Shown here: positions 51,676 through 59,111 of the stretch, one piece after another
Position numbering within the stretch: the first letter of the stretch is position 1
How the letters are laid out: every line of letters begins with the position of its first letter
DNA from: Lentisphaerota bacterium
GTDB taxonomy: Bacteria > Verrucomicrobiota > Lentisphaeria > Victivallales > Victivallaceae
Reading direction: 5' to 3'
Assembly: GCA_015061685.1 (NCBI GenBank)
Contig: SUWD01000003.1
Span: 1-64,000 of the forward strand
DNA length: 64,000 nucleotides
The notes under the pieces: model-generated
Seen by the model: the letters and a program-made list of their open reading frames with translations, nothing else
What the model was told of the DNA's origin: nothing
The model's database searches: none
Translations under genes and position numbers: made by a program

Positions 51676-52830
51676 TTATCCGGCAACGCTCCAGCGGATC
51701 TCTCCACCGCAAATGGTCATTGCCGGAGTAAAGTTTTCATCAAGGACAGCTATATCAGCGAGATATCCGACCCGGATCTCGCCGCGTTTGCCCAGATCAA
51801 GAGTCCGGGCCTGATTCGATCCGGCCGCTTTGACGGCCTGGGCAAGGGGCAATCCGGTAACTTTTACCAGATGTTTCAGCCCCTCGTAATAACGCAGAGT
51901 ACTTCCGGCAACAGTGACGCCGTCGCTTAAAGTTGCTTTGCCGTTTTTGACCAGTACCGGCAGACCGCCAAGCGAATAGTCTCCGTCAGGCATACCGGAT
52001 GCCCGCATAGCATCGGTAATGATCATCATTTTTTCAGCCGGTTTGTTTTTGGCGATCAGCCGGAGCATTTTTTCTCCGAGGTGGATACCGTCGCAAATCA
52101 TCTCCAAAGCGACATCATCATTGAGCAGACCGGCACCGACCAGACCGAAACGCAGATGGTGCAGCGGCGTCATGACATTGCAGAAGTGGGTGAGATGTTT
52201 CATCCCGGCAAGGCGGCAGGCTTCAAATTCTTCTTCAGTTGCCTGGGTGTGTCCTCCGGAAGCCATGATCTGCCGTCTGGTAAGTTCGGCAGTGAATTGG
52301 GTACTGCCGGGCAATTCCGGCGAGAAAGAGACCTTTTTTACCGGAAAAATAGTATTAAGACGGTCAATGAGTCCGATATCCAGCGGCTTGAGGTAAGCCG
52401 GATTCTGGGCTCCGGCACACGGCGGATTGAAAAAAGGTCCTTCCAGATGGAGGCCGAGGAGATTGGCTCCATCTTTGACATTCCTATGATATTCAACGGC
52501 ATTGCGGCAAACTTGGACGAGGTCTTCTTCCGGCAGAGTAAGCGTGGTTGCCAGAAAAGAAGTCACTCCGTCTTTGAGCTTATCTCTGCCGATAACGGTA
52601 AAAGCTTCGCTCTCCTGATCGCAGAAATCATAACCGGAGCGGCCGTGACAATGGATGTCAATAAATCCGGGCAGGAGATTTTTCCCGTCCAGATCCAGAA
52701 TTTCTCCGTCAAATTGCGGAGCATCCCCCATGCCGACAGCAGTAATGGTATCATTCTCAACGATCACATATCCTCTGGCGATATCCACATCCGGGGATAT
52801 GATACGGCAGTTTTTAAGCAGTTTTTTCAC
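51676..52830 (-). CDS. nagA: N-acetylglucosamine-6-phosphate deacetylase
   Basis: 384 residues. It removes acetate from GlcNAc-6-P, giving glucosamine 6-phosphate. Amidohydrolase barrel with LLPGFIDIHCHGRSGYDFCD (HxH metal site), LGLHLEGPFFNPPCAGAQNP (Glu metal ligand), SGGHTQATEEEFEACRLAGM (His), HLTHFCNVMTPL and the catalytic Asp in MMIITDAMRASGMPDGDYSL. The start overlaps the nagB stop by four bases. Confidence 0.93.
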   Translation of the reverse strand: MKKLLKNCRIISPDVDIARGYVIVENDTITAVGMGDAPQFDGEILDLDGKNLLPGFIDIHCHGRSGYDFCDQESEAFTVIGRDKLKDGVTSFLATTLTLPEEDLVQVCRNAVEYHRNVKDGANLLGLHLEGPFFNPPCAGAQNPAYLKPLDIGLIDRLNTIFPVKKVSFSPELPGSTQFTAELTRRQIMASGGHTQATEEEFEACRLAGMKHLTHFCNVMTPLHHLRFGLVGAGLLNDDVALEMICDGIHLGEKMLRLIAKNKPAEKMMIITDAMRASGMPDGDYSLGGLPVLVKNGKATLSDGVTVAGSTLRYYEGLKHLVKVTGLPLAQAVKAAGSNQARTLDLGKRGEIRVGYLADIAVLDENFTPAMTICGGEIRWSVAG

Positions 52831-53615
52831 AGGCAGTCATCCAGATTGATTTTATCCGCAGTGTAGATGAATTGGAAATCCGGATGATCCAGCAGATAAG
52901 AAGCCGGTAATTCCGGAGTGGCACGGCGGTCGGTGAACATCTTACGCAAAGGTGCTTCCTGTTCGGCGAAACACGCCAGGAGCAGCTCTTTTTTCGCCTT
53001 GAGGATCGGCTTCATGCCCATCGTGGCAGCGAAATGCGGAACCAGTGAAGCATCTCCATTGGCGGTGACTTTGGTATTCTGATCGATCGTGTCCTGCGTC
53101 AGCGGCAGGACACGGGTGGGAAGAAGACCAAAATTTTCAACAGAAATTTCAGATTCTTTCATCGGCTCATTGAAAGCGATATGCCCGTTGAAACCGATCC
53201 CCAGCAGCTGCAGATCCAATCCGCCGCAACGTTCCAGAGCCCGGTCAAATTCTTCAGCACCATCCGGAGATGGAAAGTGAGCATTAACAGGGGTGAATCC
53301 CAATGCCGGATCAAAGCGGGAAAAGAGCTTTTCATTCATGTATTTGAAGTAGCTCAACGGATGATCTGCCGGGACACTGTTTTTTTCGTCAATGGCATAT
53401 TCATCGAGGTTCCAGGTGTGGAGCAGTGAAAGATCAGCTTTGACAGCGTTGAGTTTTTCCGCTAAAATCCGGTAAAGCGTGATCATGGTATTGCCGGTGG
53501 CAAGACCGAGATTGCAGGGTTTTCCGGCGAGCAGTTTGGGGGCGATGACATCAAAAATGATATCAGCACCCATTTGGCTCATTACATCATAATCGGGTAC
53601 GGCAGAAACTTTCAT
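52827..53615 (-). CDS. nagB: Glucosamine-6-phosphate deaminase
   Basis: 262 residues. It converts glucosamine 6-phosphate to fructose 6-phosphate and ammonia. Motifs: PCNLGLATGNTMITLYRILA, LLHTWNLDEYAIDEKN (catalytic Asp and Glu), LQLLGIGFNGHIAFNEPM (catalytic His) and the terminal lysine-rich KAKKELLLACF segment. It lies between nagA and a TIM-barrel isomerase gene (4-bp gap), so the operon channels amino sugars into glycolysis. Confidence 0.93.
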   Translation of the reverse strand: MKVSAVPDYDVMSQMGADIIFDVIAPKLLAGKPCNLGLATGNTMITLYRILAEKLNAVKADLSLLHTWNLDEYAIDEKNSVPADHPLSYFKYMNEKLFSRFDPALGFTPVNAHFPSPDGAEEFDRALERCGGLDLQLLGIGFNGHIAFNEPMKESEISVENFGLLPTRVLPLTQDTIDQNTKVTANGDASLVPHFAATMGMKPILKAKKELLLACFAEQEAPLRKMFTDRRATPELPASYLLDHPDFQFIYTADKINLDDCL

Positions 53616-53619
53616 AGTA

Positions 53620-54459
53620 TTAAAAATCCTTGATTACAGCAATGGTAAGATTAATATCTTCGATCTGTTCAGCACCGCTGATCTCTCTTTCAATAATCAA
53701 CGCACCTGTGTAATTTTTTTCTTTCAAAGCACCTAAAAAAGCGTCGGCATTGACTTCTCCGAGACCGAAACGCACCTCTTTACCGGTGGTTCCGGGTTTT
53801 TCCGGAGCGACAGCATCTTTGATGTGGACACAGCGGACAAACGGCATAAGTTTATCCAGAGCCGCCAAGGGCTGATCCGTATTGTAGATCACCAGATTGG
53901 CGGGGTCGAAATTTATGCCGATATTGTCAGCGGATAATGCGGAAATGAATTCCAGCAATTCGTCGGCACTCTCCTGCCCGGTCTCCAGAAGCAATTCCTG
54001 ATCTCTGGCGGCAAGAAAGGCGAGGAAATAACGCATTTCATCGGCAAACTGTGCGTAACTTTCACTGTCCGGCTGCGGCAGGAAGCCGATATGTACTGCC
54101 AGAGTTTTCACTCCCAGTTCCAATGCGAGATCAGCGATCATGCAGCTGCGGAGCATTCTTTGGGTACGCAATTTTTCCGGAACCAGTCCCACGGTATCCG
54201 GACCTTTTTCCACACTCCACTCCTGTCCGGGAAAAGTGAGCCAGACGGCGAGACATTCAGCACCGCACTCTTTCAGAGCCAGAGCAAGTTCCTGCCGCAA
54301 TGAAGCGGATTTTTCTCCGAAAAGCAGTGCATCGTATATTCCACCGAGCTGGATGACCGGGAGCGAAAGATTTTTTACCGGAGCAAGCGAATCAGCGGCA
54401 CTTTTTCCCGCTGACAGTCTTGCGACCATGCCGATCCGGTTGACCGGAAAAACTGACAT
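53620..54459 (-). CDS. Sugar phosphate isomerase/epimerase (xylose-isomerase-like TIM barrel)
   Basis: 279 residues. The AP-endonuclease-family-2 fold is visible: LPVIQLGGIYDALLFGEKSA at the N-terminus, KTLAVHIGFLPQPDSESYAQ, a metal-binding ELLLETGQESADELL, NIGINFDPANLVIYNTDQPL and FVRCVHIKDAVAP, ending with ALIIEREISGAEQ. These metal-dependent enzymes isomerise sugars or inosose. It sits between a Gfo/Idh/MocA gene and nagB in the same operon; the substrate is unknown. Confidence 0.8.
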   Translation of the reverse strand: MSVFPVNRIGMVARLSAGKSAADSLAPVKNLSLPVIQLGGIYDALLFGEKSASLRQELALALKECGAECLAVWLTFPGQEWSVEKGPDTVGLVPEKLRTQRMLRSCMIADLALELGVKTLAVHIGFLPQPDSESYAQFADEMRYFLAFLAARDQELLLETGQESADELLEFISALSADNIGINFDPANLVIYNTDQPLAALDKLMPFVRCVHIKDAVAPEKPGTTGKEVRFGLGEVNADAFLGALKEKNYTGALIIEREISGAEQIEDINLTIAVIKDF

Positions 54460-54470
54460 GAGCTGACTCC

Positions 54471-55481
54471 TTATAATTCAACGATCTGATTGGTCTGTGC
54501 CGAGCGGACCATCGCATCGGCAACGGCAAGCGACCTCAAACCATCCTCGATCCCCGGCATGAAATCGAATTTTTTACCCTCGACCATGGAGATGAAGTTG
54601 GAAAGCTCATTGACAAAACCGTTTCCGGTGCTGGCATTGTTAACTCCGGCGGAGGCGGCTTTTTCGTCAATTTTGATAACTTCGCTGTTCTGTCCGAGGA
54701 TATGCAGTGTCAGATCCGGGGCTCCGGTCATGATGAGAGAACCCTTTTCACCGCAGATCTCCATACATTCACCGCTTCTGCCGGTACGCCACCAGGTACA
54801 CATCAGATTGAGAATGACGCCGCTTTCATAGGTAATGGTGCTGGAAACGTAGTCGGCGGGCAATTCCTGTGCCGGGTCAAGCATGATGCTCTGGGCGTAA
54901 ACCCGTTTGGCTTTGCCGAAAAACCAGTTCGCCAGATCGACATGATGAGCGAGCATATCAAAGATGACGCCGCCGGATTTTTGGAAATCGGTGAACCAGT
55001 CACCGTACTGACGGACGAATCCGCCGAAAGGCAGGTCGATATTGGCATAGCGGATTTTGCCCAAGACTCCGGAGTTGATGATCTCTTTGGCTTTCTGGGT
55101 TTTCAGCATGTGCCGGCGGACGAATCCGATTGCGAAAGGCTTCTGATTTTCAGCGATCAAATCAGCGGCTTCCTTGCCGTCGGTGACGAGCCGGGTCAGG
55201 GGTTTTTCACAGAATACCGGTTTTCCGGCTTTTTTGCCTGCCCGGATGCCTTCGATATGGCAGTAAGTCGGACTGGAAATAATAATAGCATCGACCTCCG
55301 GATGCTGTGCCAATTCATCTGCTGAATTACAGATGACCGGGCCATATTTTTCCTGCATGGCTTTTGCCGGGGCTTCTGCGATATCATACACCGCAGTCAA
55401 TTTGGCATTATCCAGAACTTGGATGCTGTCAGCGTGTACTTTGCCGAGTCTTCCGGCACCGATGATTCCGAATCTTATCAT
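54471..55481 (-). CDS. Gfo/Idh/MocA-family oxidoreductase (inositol 2-dehydrogenase-like)
   Basis: 336 residues from ATG 55481. Rossmann fold with RFGIIGAGRLGKVHADSIQV, VDAIIISSPTYCHIE and the EKPLTRL motif (catalytic Lys region, ~95), then VRRHMLKTQKAKEIINSG and HHVDLANWFFGKAKRVYAQS (catalytic His and Asp). It is closest in pattern to IolG-type enzymes. First gene of the five-gene amino-sugar operon, under the promoter and palindrome at 55520-55552. An alternative start at 55505 would place the ribosome site too early. Confidence 0.85.
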   Translation of the reverse strand: MIRFGIIGAGRLGKVHADSIQVLDNAKLTAVYDIAEAPAKAMQEKYGPVICNSADELAQHPEVDAIIISSPTYCHIEGIRAGKKAGKPVFCEKPLTRLVTDGKEAADLIAENQKPFAIGFVRRHMLKTQKAKEIINSGVLGKIRYANIDLPFGGFVRQYGDWFTDFQKSGGVIFDMLAHHVDLANWFFGKAKRVYAQSIMLDPAQELPADYVSSTITYESGVILNLMCTWWRTGRSGECMEICGEKGSLIMTGAPDLTLHILGQNSEVIKIDEKAASAGVNNASTGNGFVNELSNFISMVEGKKFDFMPGIEDGLRSLAVADAMVRSAQTNQIVEL

Positions 55482-55519
55482 TTTTATTTCTCCATTATTT
55501 TGCAATGATAAAGTTACAC

Positions 55520-55552
55520 TTGGAATATAATTCCAATGCAGGCAAAACGCAA
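55520..55552 (-). promoter_or_regulatory. Promoter with overlapping palindromic operator, amino-sugar operon
   Basis: TTGCGT (55552-55547), 17-bp spacer, TATATT (55529-55524) on the minus strand. The -10 lies inside a perfect inverted repeat TTGGAAT-ATA-ATTCCAA (55520-55536), which a dimeric repressor could bind to block transcription. Confidence 0.65.
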
Positions 55553-55639
55553 GTGAAAATCATGATAAAACAAGAAAAAAAATGAAACGGAATGAAATCT
55601 TCTCATCCTGTTTCAAAATTTTGAGAAAAAGCGTATTTC

Positions 55640-56593
55640 TTACCGGAAATCTTCCGAGCGTGCCGGAATACCGTTTTCTTCACAGTAGCGGTCAAAAAGA
55701 CCTCCGGCTGATTTGTACATGCTGTGAGGACTTAGGAAGTGGGAGAACTCAAAAGTGATGGCATTTTCTATACCGGCTTCTTCGGCGGCTTTCAGTTTCA
55801 AGCGGAGTTTTTCCCATTTGATCGGCAGGAAGTCGATCGGCATATCCCTATCGAAACTTTCACTGTTTGTCCAGCACTCAATGCCGTTTTCATTGCAGAG
55901 TTTTTTGTTTATTTTGAGGAATGTCGGGAGCAATTCGATCTCCACATGGCCATCCTGGAATGCGACGATATCCACGATGCCTTTGATCTTTTCCATATTG
56001 TTCCGCCACTCTGCCTCGTGCTGTTCGGGGGGGATGGTTTTACCGAGTTTGACCATCTGTGCATTGTACGCTTTGGCCCCTTTCATGCCGGGTGAAATCA
56101 TGATTTTGACTCCGGGCATACGGCTTTTGAGCATGGTTCCCAATTCCCGGTAACAGGTGGTTGCGGCGGGGTTTTTACCGGCGATCTCCTGGGAGAGATA
56201 CCAGCCCTTGAATGCCTTGCGTTTACCGTAACGGTCGATGATCTCCTCGCAGACTTTACGCATCATGGCGACTTCGGGGACGACCTGATAATCCGGTTCC
56301 CACCAGGGGTGTCCGGAATCATAAGTACCGCAGAAAAAGTCCATTTCATACTTTTCTGCCAGTTCGAGGAACATATCCAGCAGGTCCACGGGAGGGCGGA
56401 AACCGCTTTTTTCTTTCAACAGCACTTCGGAGGGGAAGGTCATCCAGCGTTTCCAGCCGCATCTGATCAGGATAACGGTGTTGATCCCGAATTTTTTCAT
56501 TGCTGCGAAGTCGGCATCCCACTCTTTTCTGCCCCAATTCTGATGGGGGATATCGTGGCTGATCTCATCCAAAAAAGTTCCGGTAATACGCAT
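55640..56593 (-). CDS. DUF4434-like TIM-barrel protein, possible glycoside-active enzyme
   Basis: 317 residues from ATG 56593 with AAAGGAC upstream. The start MRITGTFLDEISHDIPHQNW, then NTVILIRCGWKRWMTFPSE, RKAFKGWYLSQEIAGKNP and ENAITFEFSHFLSPHSMYKS fit the glycoside-hydrolase-like DUF4434 barrel. There is no signal peptide, so it is cytoplasmic. It lies between the amino-sugar operon and the epimerase gene, with neither overlap nor a shared promoter visible. Catalytic acids cannot be assigned. Confidence 0.6.
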   Translation of the reverse strand: MRITGTFLDEISHDIPHQNWGRKEWDADFAAMKKFGINTVILIRCGWKRWMTFPSEVLLKEKSGFRPPVDLLDMFLELAEKYEMDFFCGTYDSGHPWWEPDYQVVPEVAMMRKVCEEIIDRYGKRKAFKGWYLSQEIAGKNPAATTCYRELGTMLKSRMPGVKIMISPGMKGAKAYNAQMVKLGKTIPPEQHEAEWRNNMEKIKGIVDIVAFQDGHVEIELLPTFLKINKKLCNENGIECWTNSESFDRDMPIDFLPIKWEKLRLKLKAAEEAGIENAITFEFSHFLSPHSMYKSAGGLFDRYCEENGIPARSEDFR

Positions 56594-56631
56594 ATTATGG
56601 CAAAGTCCTTTTATAATTGCACAAAAAACTA

Positions 56632-56690
56632 CGGCACTTAAAGTAAACGCAGTAATCGGAAAAATCAACCCTGCTTGTGATTAAGTGCCG
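56632..56690. repeat. 10-bp inverted repeat with a 39-nt loop
   Basis: CGGCACTTAA (56632-56641) and TTAAGTGCCG (56681-56690) are perfect inverted copies upstream of the DUF4434-like gene, and a run of seven A follows the second copy on the plus strand. It could be two operator half-sites or a long-loop hairpin. Confidence 0.45.
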
Positions 56691-56706
56691 AAAAAAAGGT
56701 AGGTCA

Positions 56707-56739
56707 TTGACCTGCAATGCTGAATGACATGCAGGTCAA
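56707..56739 (-). terminator. Candidate terminator after the 2-epimerase gene
   Basis: TTGACCTGCA and TGCAGGTCAA (56707-56716 and 56730-56739) form a perfect 10-bp stem with a 13-nt loop. On the minus strand it is followed after a short gap by TTTTTTT, close behind the stop at 56757. Confidence 0.6.
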
Positions 56740-56756
56740 TTTGTGCAGAATACGGA

Positions 56757-57935
56757 TTATTTACATTCCGCAAGCAGCCGGGAGGCGAAAAGCAACGCCC
56801 GGGGAACATGGAAAAAGGTTTTCCACTTGCCGCCTTTGAGCGAATGGGTGACTTCGCCGCGGCGGTTGCAGTAGGCGAACCACTCGCCGTATTCCGGATC
56901 GGGATAGTGGCTCCAGGTGAATTCATCGACCTTTTTGAACCAATTGGCGAACTTTTCATCTCCGGTGGCTTTATAAGCATGGAGACAGGCGAGAGTTGCT
57001 TCGTTGTGAACCCACCAGAGCTTCATATCGTGCTGGAGTTCGAGGTGGGGTTTGCCCAGAGCATCCATGAAGTAGAAGATGCCGCCGAATTCCTTGTCCC
57101 AGCCGAAGTCAAGGGTATTGGAGATGATCTTTACGATAGCTTTGATCTTTTCTTCAGAACCGGGGATGCCGGTAAGATAATTGAGCAGGAACCACATTGC
57201 TTCCAGCACATGTCCCGGATTCATCTGTCTGCCGATGCTGCTGTCCAGATCCGGTTTGTCGCTGTCAACGGGCATATTTTCAAAGACCAGACCGAATTCA
57301 CCGGAGTAGAATTTATTGAGAACCATATCCACAGCAGTATCCATGGCGGAATCAAATTCACTGCTGTTGAGACACTCATTCATGATCAAACCCAGATTGG
57401 CCATCATCATGTAATGTCCCAGCGAAAGATAAGGAGTTTTGCCGGAAAGACTTTTGTTCCACTGCAAAGCACTGTTGCCGCTTTTTGCCCGGGTGAGATA
57501 ATTATTCATTGCTTCGACAGCGGCGTCGGCGTGGCGTTTGTCGCCGGTGATCTTGTAGAGTTTGACACCGCCCATAGCGGCGAAGCAGTCGGAGAAAAGA
57601 CTGTAGGGAGCCATTGCCGGGACACCCTGACGGTTGAGGGCGAAATAATATTGACCATTCTCATCTCTGCCGTGCTTGTAGAGGAAGTCAAAACCTTTGA
57701 CGGCGATATCGATGTAATTGTCGTTTTTATATCCGGCAAGATACAATTCAGCGAACATGTAAACGATACGCCACTGCATCCACATATATTTGGTGGTGTC
57801 ATAGACCGAACCATCCCGGTCAAGACTGGTGAAGTAACCGCCGAATTCCTTATCGACGCAATTTTTTTCCCAGAAGGGAACGACGGAATTCATCAATTCA
57901 TTTTCGTATTTTGCCGAAAGAGCCTGCCAATCCAT
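56757..57935 (-). CDS. N-acylglucosamine 2-epimerase family protein
   Basis: 392 residues. (alpha/alpha)6-barrel epimerases convert N-acetylglucosamine to N-acetylmannosamine or epimerise cellobiose-type sugars. Motifs: FWEKNCVDKEFGGYFTSLDR, KYMWMQWRIVYMFAELY (catalytic Arg region), MNPGHVLEAMWFLLNY (catalytic His), FGWDKEFGGIFYFMD, KLWWVHNEATLACLHAYKAT and the C-terminal SHYPDPEYGEWF. No signal peptide, so cytoplasmic. It has its own promoter with a palindromic operator (57961-58004) and fits the amino-sugar theme of the region. Confidence 0.88.
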   Translation of the reverse strand: MDWQALSAKYENELMNSVVPFWEKNCVDKEFGGYFTSLDRDGSVYDTTKYMWMQWRIVYMFAELYLAGYKNDNYIDIAVKGFDFLYKHGRDENGQYYFALNRQGVPAMAPYSLFSDCFAAMGGVKLYKITGDKRHADAAVEAMNNYLTRAKSGNSALQWNKSLSGKTPYLSLGHYMMMANLGLIMNECLNSSEFDSAMDTAVDMVLNKFYSGEFGLVFENMPVDSDKPDLDSSIGRQMNPGHVLEAMWFLLNYLTGIPGSEEKIKAIVKIISNTLDFGWDKEFGGIFYFMDALGKPHLELQHDMKLWWVHNEATLACLHAYKATGDEKFANWFKKVDEFTWSHYPDPEYGEWFAYCNRRGEVTHSLKGGKWKTFFHVPRALLFASRLLAECK

Positions 57936-57960
57936 AATTTTAAACCTTTCTTTTTTGGTA

Positions 57961-58004
57961 TTTGTACTTGTACATACTATACTGCTTTAAGCGGAGTAAA
58001 TCAA
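57961..58004 (-). promoter_or_regulatory. Promoter with GntR/AraR-like operator for the 2-epimerase gene
   Basis: TTGATT (58004-57999), 17-bp spacer, TATAGT (57981-57976) on the minus strand. Directly after the -10 lies TTTGTACTTGTACATA (57961-57976), whose core TGTAC-NN-GTACA is palindromic and resembles known AraR/GntR operators (ATTTGTACGTACAAAT in B. subtilis). A repressor here would block transcription start. No matching regulator is in the window. Confidence 0.6.
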
Positions 58005-58034
58005 GATTAAGTGGATAATTTTCCTTTCTGCGGG

Positions 58035-58063
58035 TTGAAAAATTCTGATATTTGCCGTATATT
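58035..58063 (+). promoter_or_regulatory. Promoter of the thioredoxin gene
   Basis: TTGAAA (58035-58040), 17-bp spacer, TATATT (58058-58063), 27 bp before the ATG at 58091. Confidence 0.6.
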
Positions 58064-58090
58064 GATAGTGCAGAAAGGAGACTTGCAGTT

Positions 58091-58405
58091 ATGGAAATCA
58101 GAGAATTGAATCCGGAGAGTTTCAAAGAAGCTTTGTTGCAGCCTGAAACCCTCATCGACTTTTACGCCACCTGGTGCGGTCCATGCCGCAACATGTCACG
58201 GGAATTGGAGAAATTTGCCGCTATGTACCCCCGCATCACCATCGGCAAGGTCAATATCGAGAGCGATGAAAACCGGGAATTGATCGATTCCCACGATGTT
58301 TCCACGATACCTTCGCTTTTCTTTTTCCGCGACGGACAGCTTATCAAACACCTGACCGGCTTTTTCCCCGCCCGGGAACTGGCGAAACGGCTTGAACTTG
58401 ATTGA
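58091..58405 (+). CDS. Thioredoxin
   Basis: 104 residues from ATG 58091, preceded by AAAGGAGACTTGCAGTT. The active site ATWCGPC (Cys29, Cys32) and the cis-proline in STIPSLFFF are intact; C-terminal GFFPARELAKRLELD matches the usual last helix. It reduces disulfides in the cytosol. It is followed by the BspA-like protein gene after 25 bp. Confidence 0.9.
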   Translation: MEIRELNPESFKEALLQPETLIDFYATWCGPCRNMSRELEKFAAMYPRITIGKVNIESDENRELIDSHDVSTIPSLFFFRDGQLIKHLTGFFPARELAKRLELD

Positions 58406-58430
58406 TACGCAGAAAGGATGCCTGAAAATT

Positions 58431-59042
58431 ATGGAAAAATCACGATCCGCTGTTTTGAAACTGGTAATCGCCATCGCAGTTGTTGTGGTGATCGCAGTAA
58501 TCGCAGTACTGGTGATGATCGGCAAAAGTGAAGATACTCCGGCTGTCGCCGCCGAAGAAAAAGCGGCTCTTGCCGGCAATATCCAGCTGTTGATCTTTGA
58601 AAGAGATCTTGCCGCCGCCAGAGCAAGAGGAATGGTTTTCAGCGATGACGGCAGAACTTTGCTCACATGTACGGACAAGAATATCACAGAAGCGGTTATC
58701 CCTCCCTGTGTAAGTGCCATCGGCACCGGAGCATTTGCCAACTGCGGCAAACTTTACAAGGTGGATATCCCGGCAAGCGTCAATGTCATCGGAGATGGAG
58801 CATTTATGAATTGCCGCAGTCTCCATGCGGTCAGGATCCCGGAAAATGTCAACACCATCGGCACCGGAGCATTTGCCGATTGCCGTAATCTGCGGGATGT
58901 GACCATCCCCGCCGGAGTGGAAAATATCGGAGCGTGGGCATTTGCCAACTGCTGGAATCTGGAAACGCTCAATATCCCCAAAACTCTGGAACTTGCCAAA
59001 GTGGGCAACATCCCTCCGGGGTGTACCGTCAAGCAGAAATAA
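58431..59042 (+). CDS. Membrane-anchored BspA-type leucine-rich repeat protein
   Basis: 203 residues from ATG 58431 with AGAAAGGATGCC before it. One N-terminal membrane helix (~10-31: LKLVIAIAVVVVIAVIAVLV) is followed by a ~50-residue linker and four LRR_5 repeats of the kind IGTGAFANCGKLYKVDIPAS, each built on IGxGAFxNCxxLxxVxIP (~95-185). Such repeats usually bind surfaces or proteins. The short mature part suggests a periplasmic or cell-surface role. A 14-bp hairpin follows the stop. Confidence 0.82.
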   Translation: MEKSRSAVLKLVIAIAVVVVIAVIAVLVMIGKSEDTPAVAAEEKAALAGNIQLLIFERDLAAARARGMVFSDDGRTLLTCTDKNITEAVIPPCVSAIGTGAFANCGKLYKVDIPASVNVIGDGAFMNCRSLHAVRIPENVNTIGTGAFADCRNLRDVTIPAGVENIGAWAFANCWNLETLNIPKTLELAKVGNIPPGCTVKQK

Positions 59043-59054
59043 GACAAAACAACA

Positions 59055-59088
59055 GGGGCTGCTGCAAACTACATTTTGCAGCAGCCCC
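59055..59088. terminator. Strong 14-bp hairpin between convergent genes
   Basis: GGGGCTGCTGCAAA (59055-59068) pairs perfectly with TTTGCAGCAGCCCC (59075-59088). Weak T-runs follow on either side. It lies between the BspA-like gene and the large GH-like gene (ends 59112) and probably acts in both directions. Confidence 0.6.
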
Positions 59089-59111
59089 TTGATTATACCG
59101 TATGATTTGAA

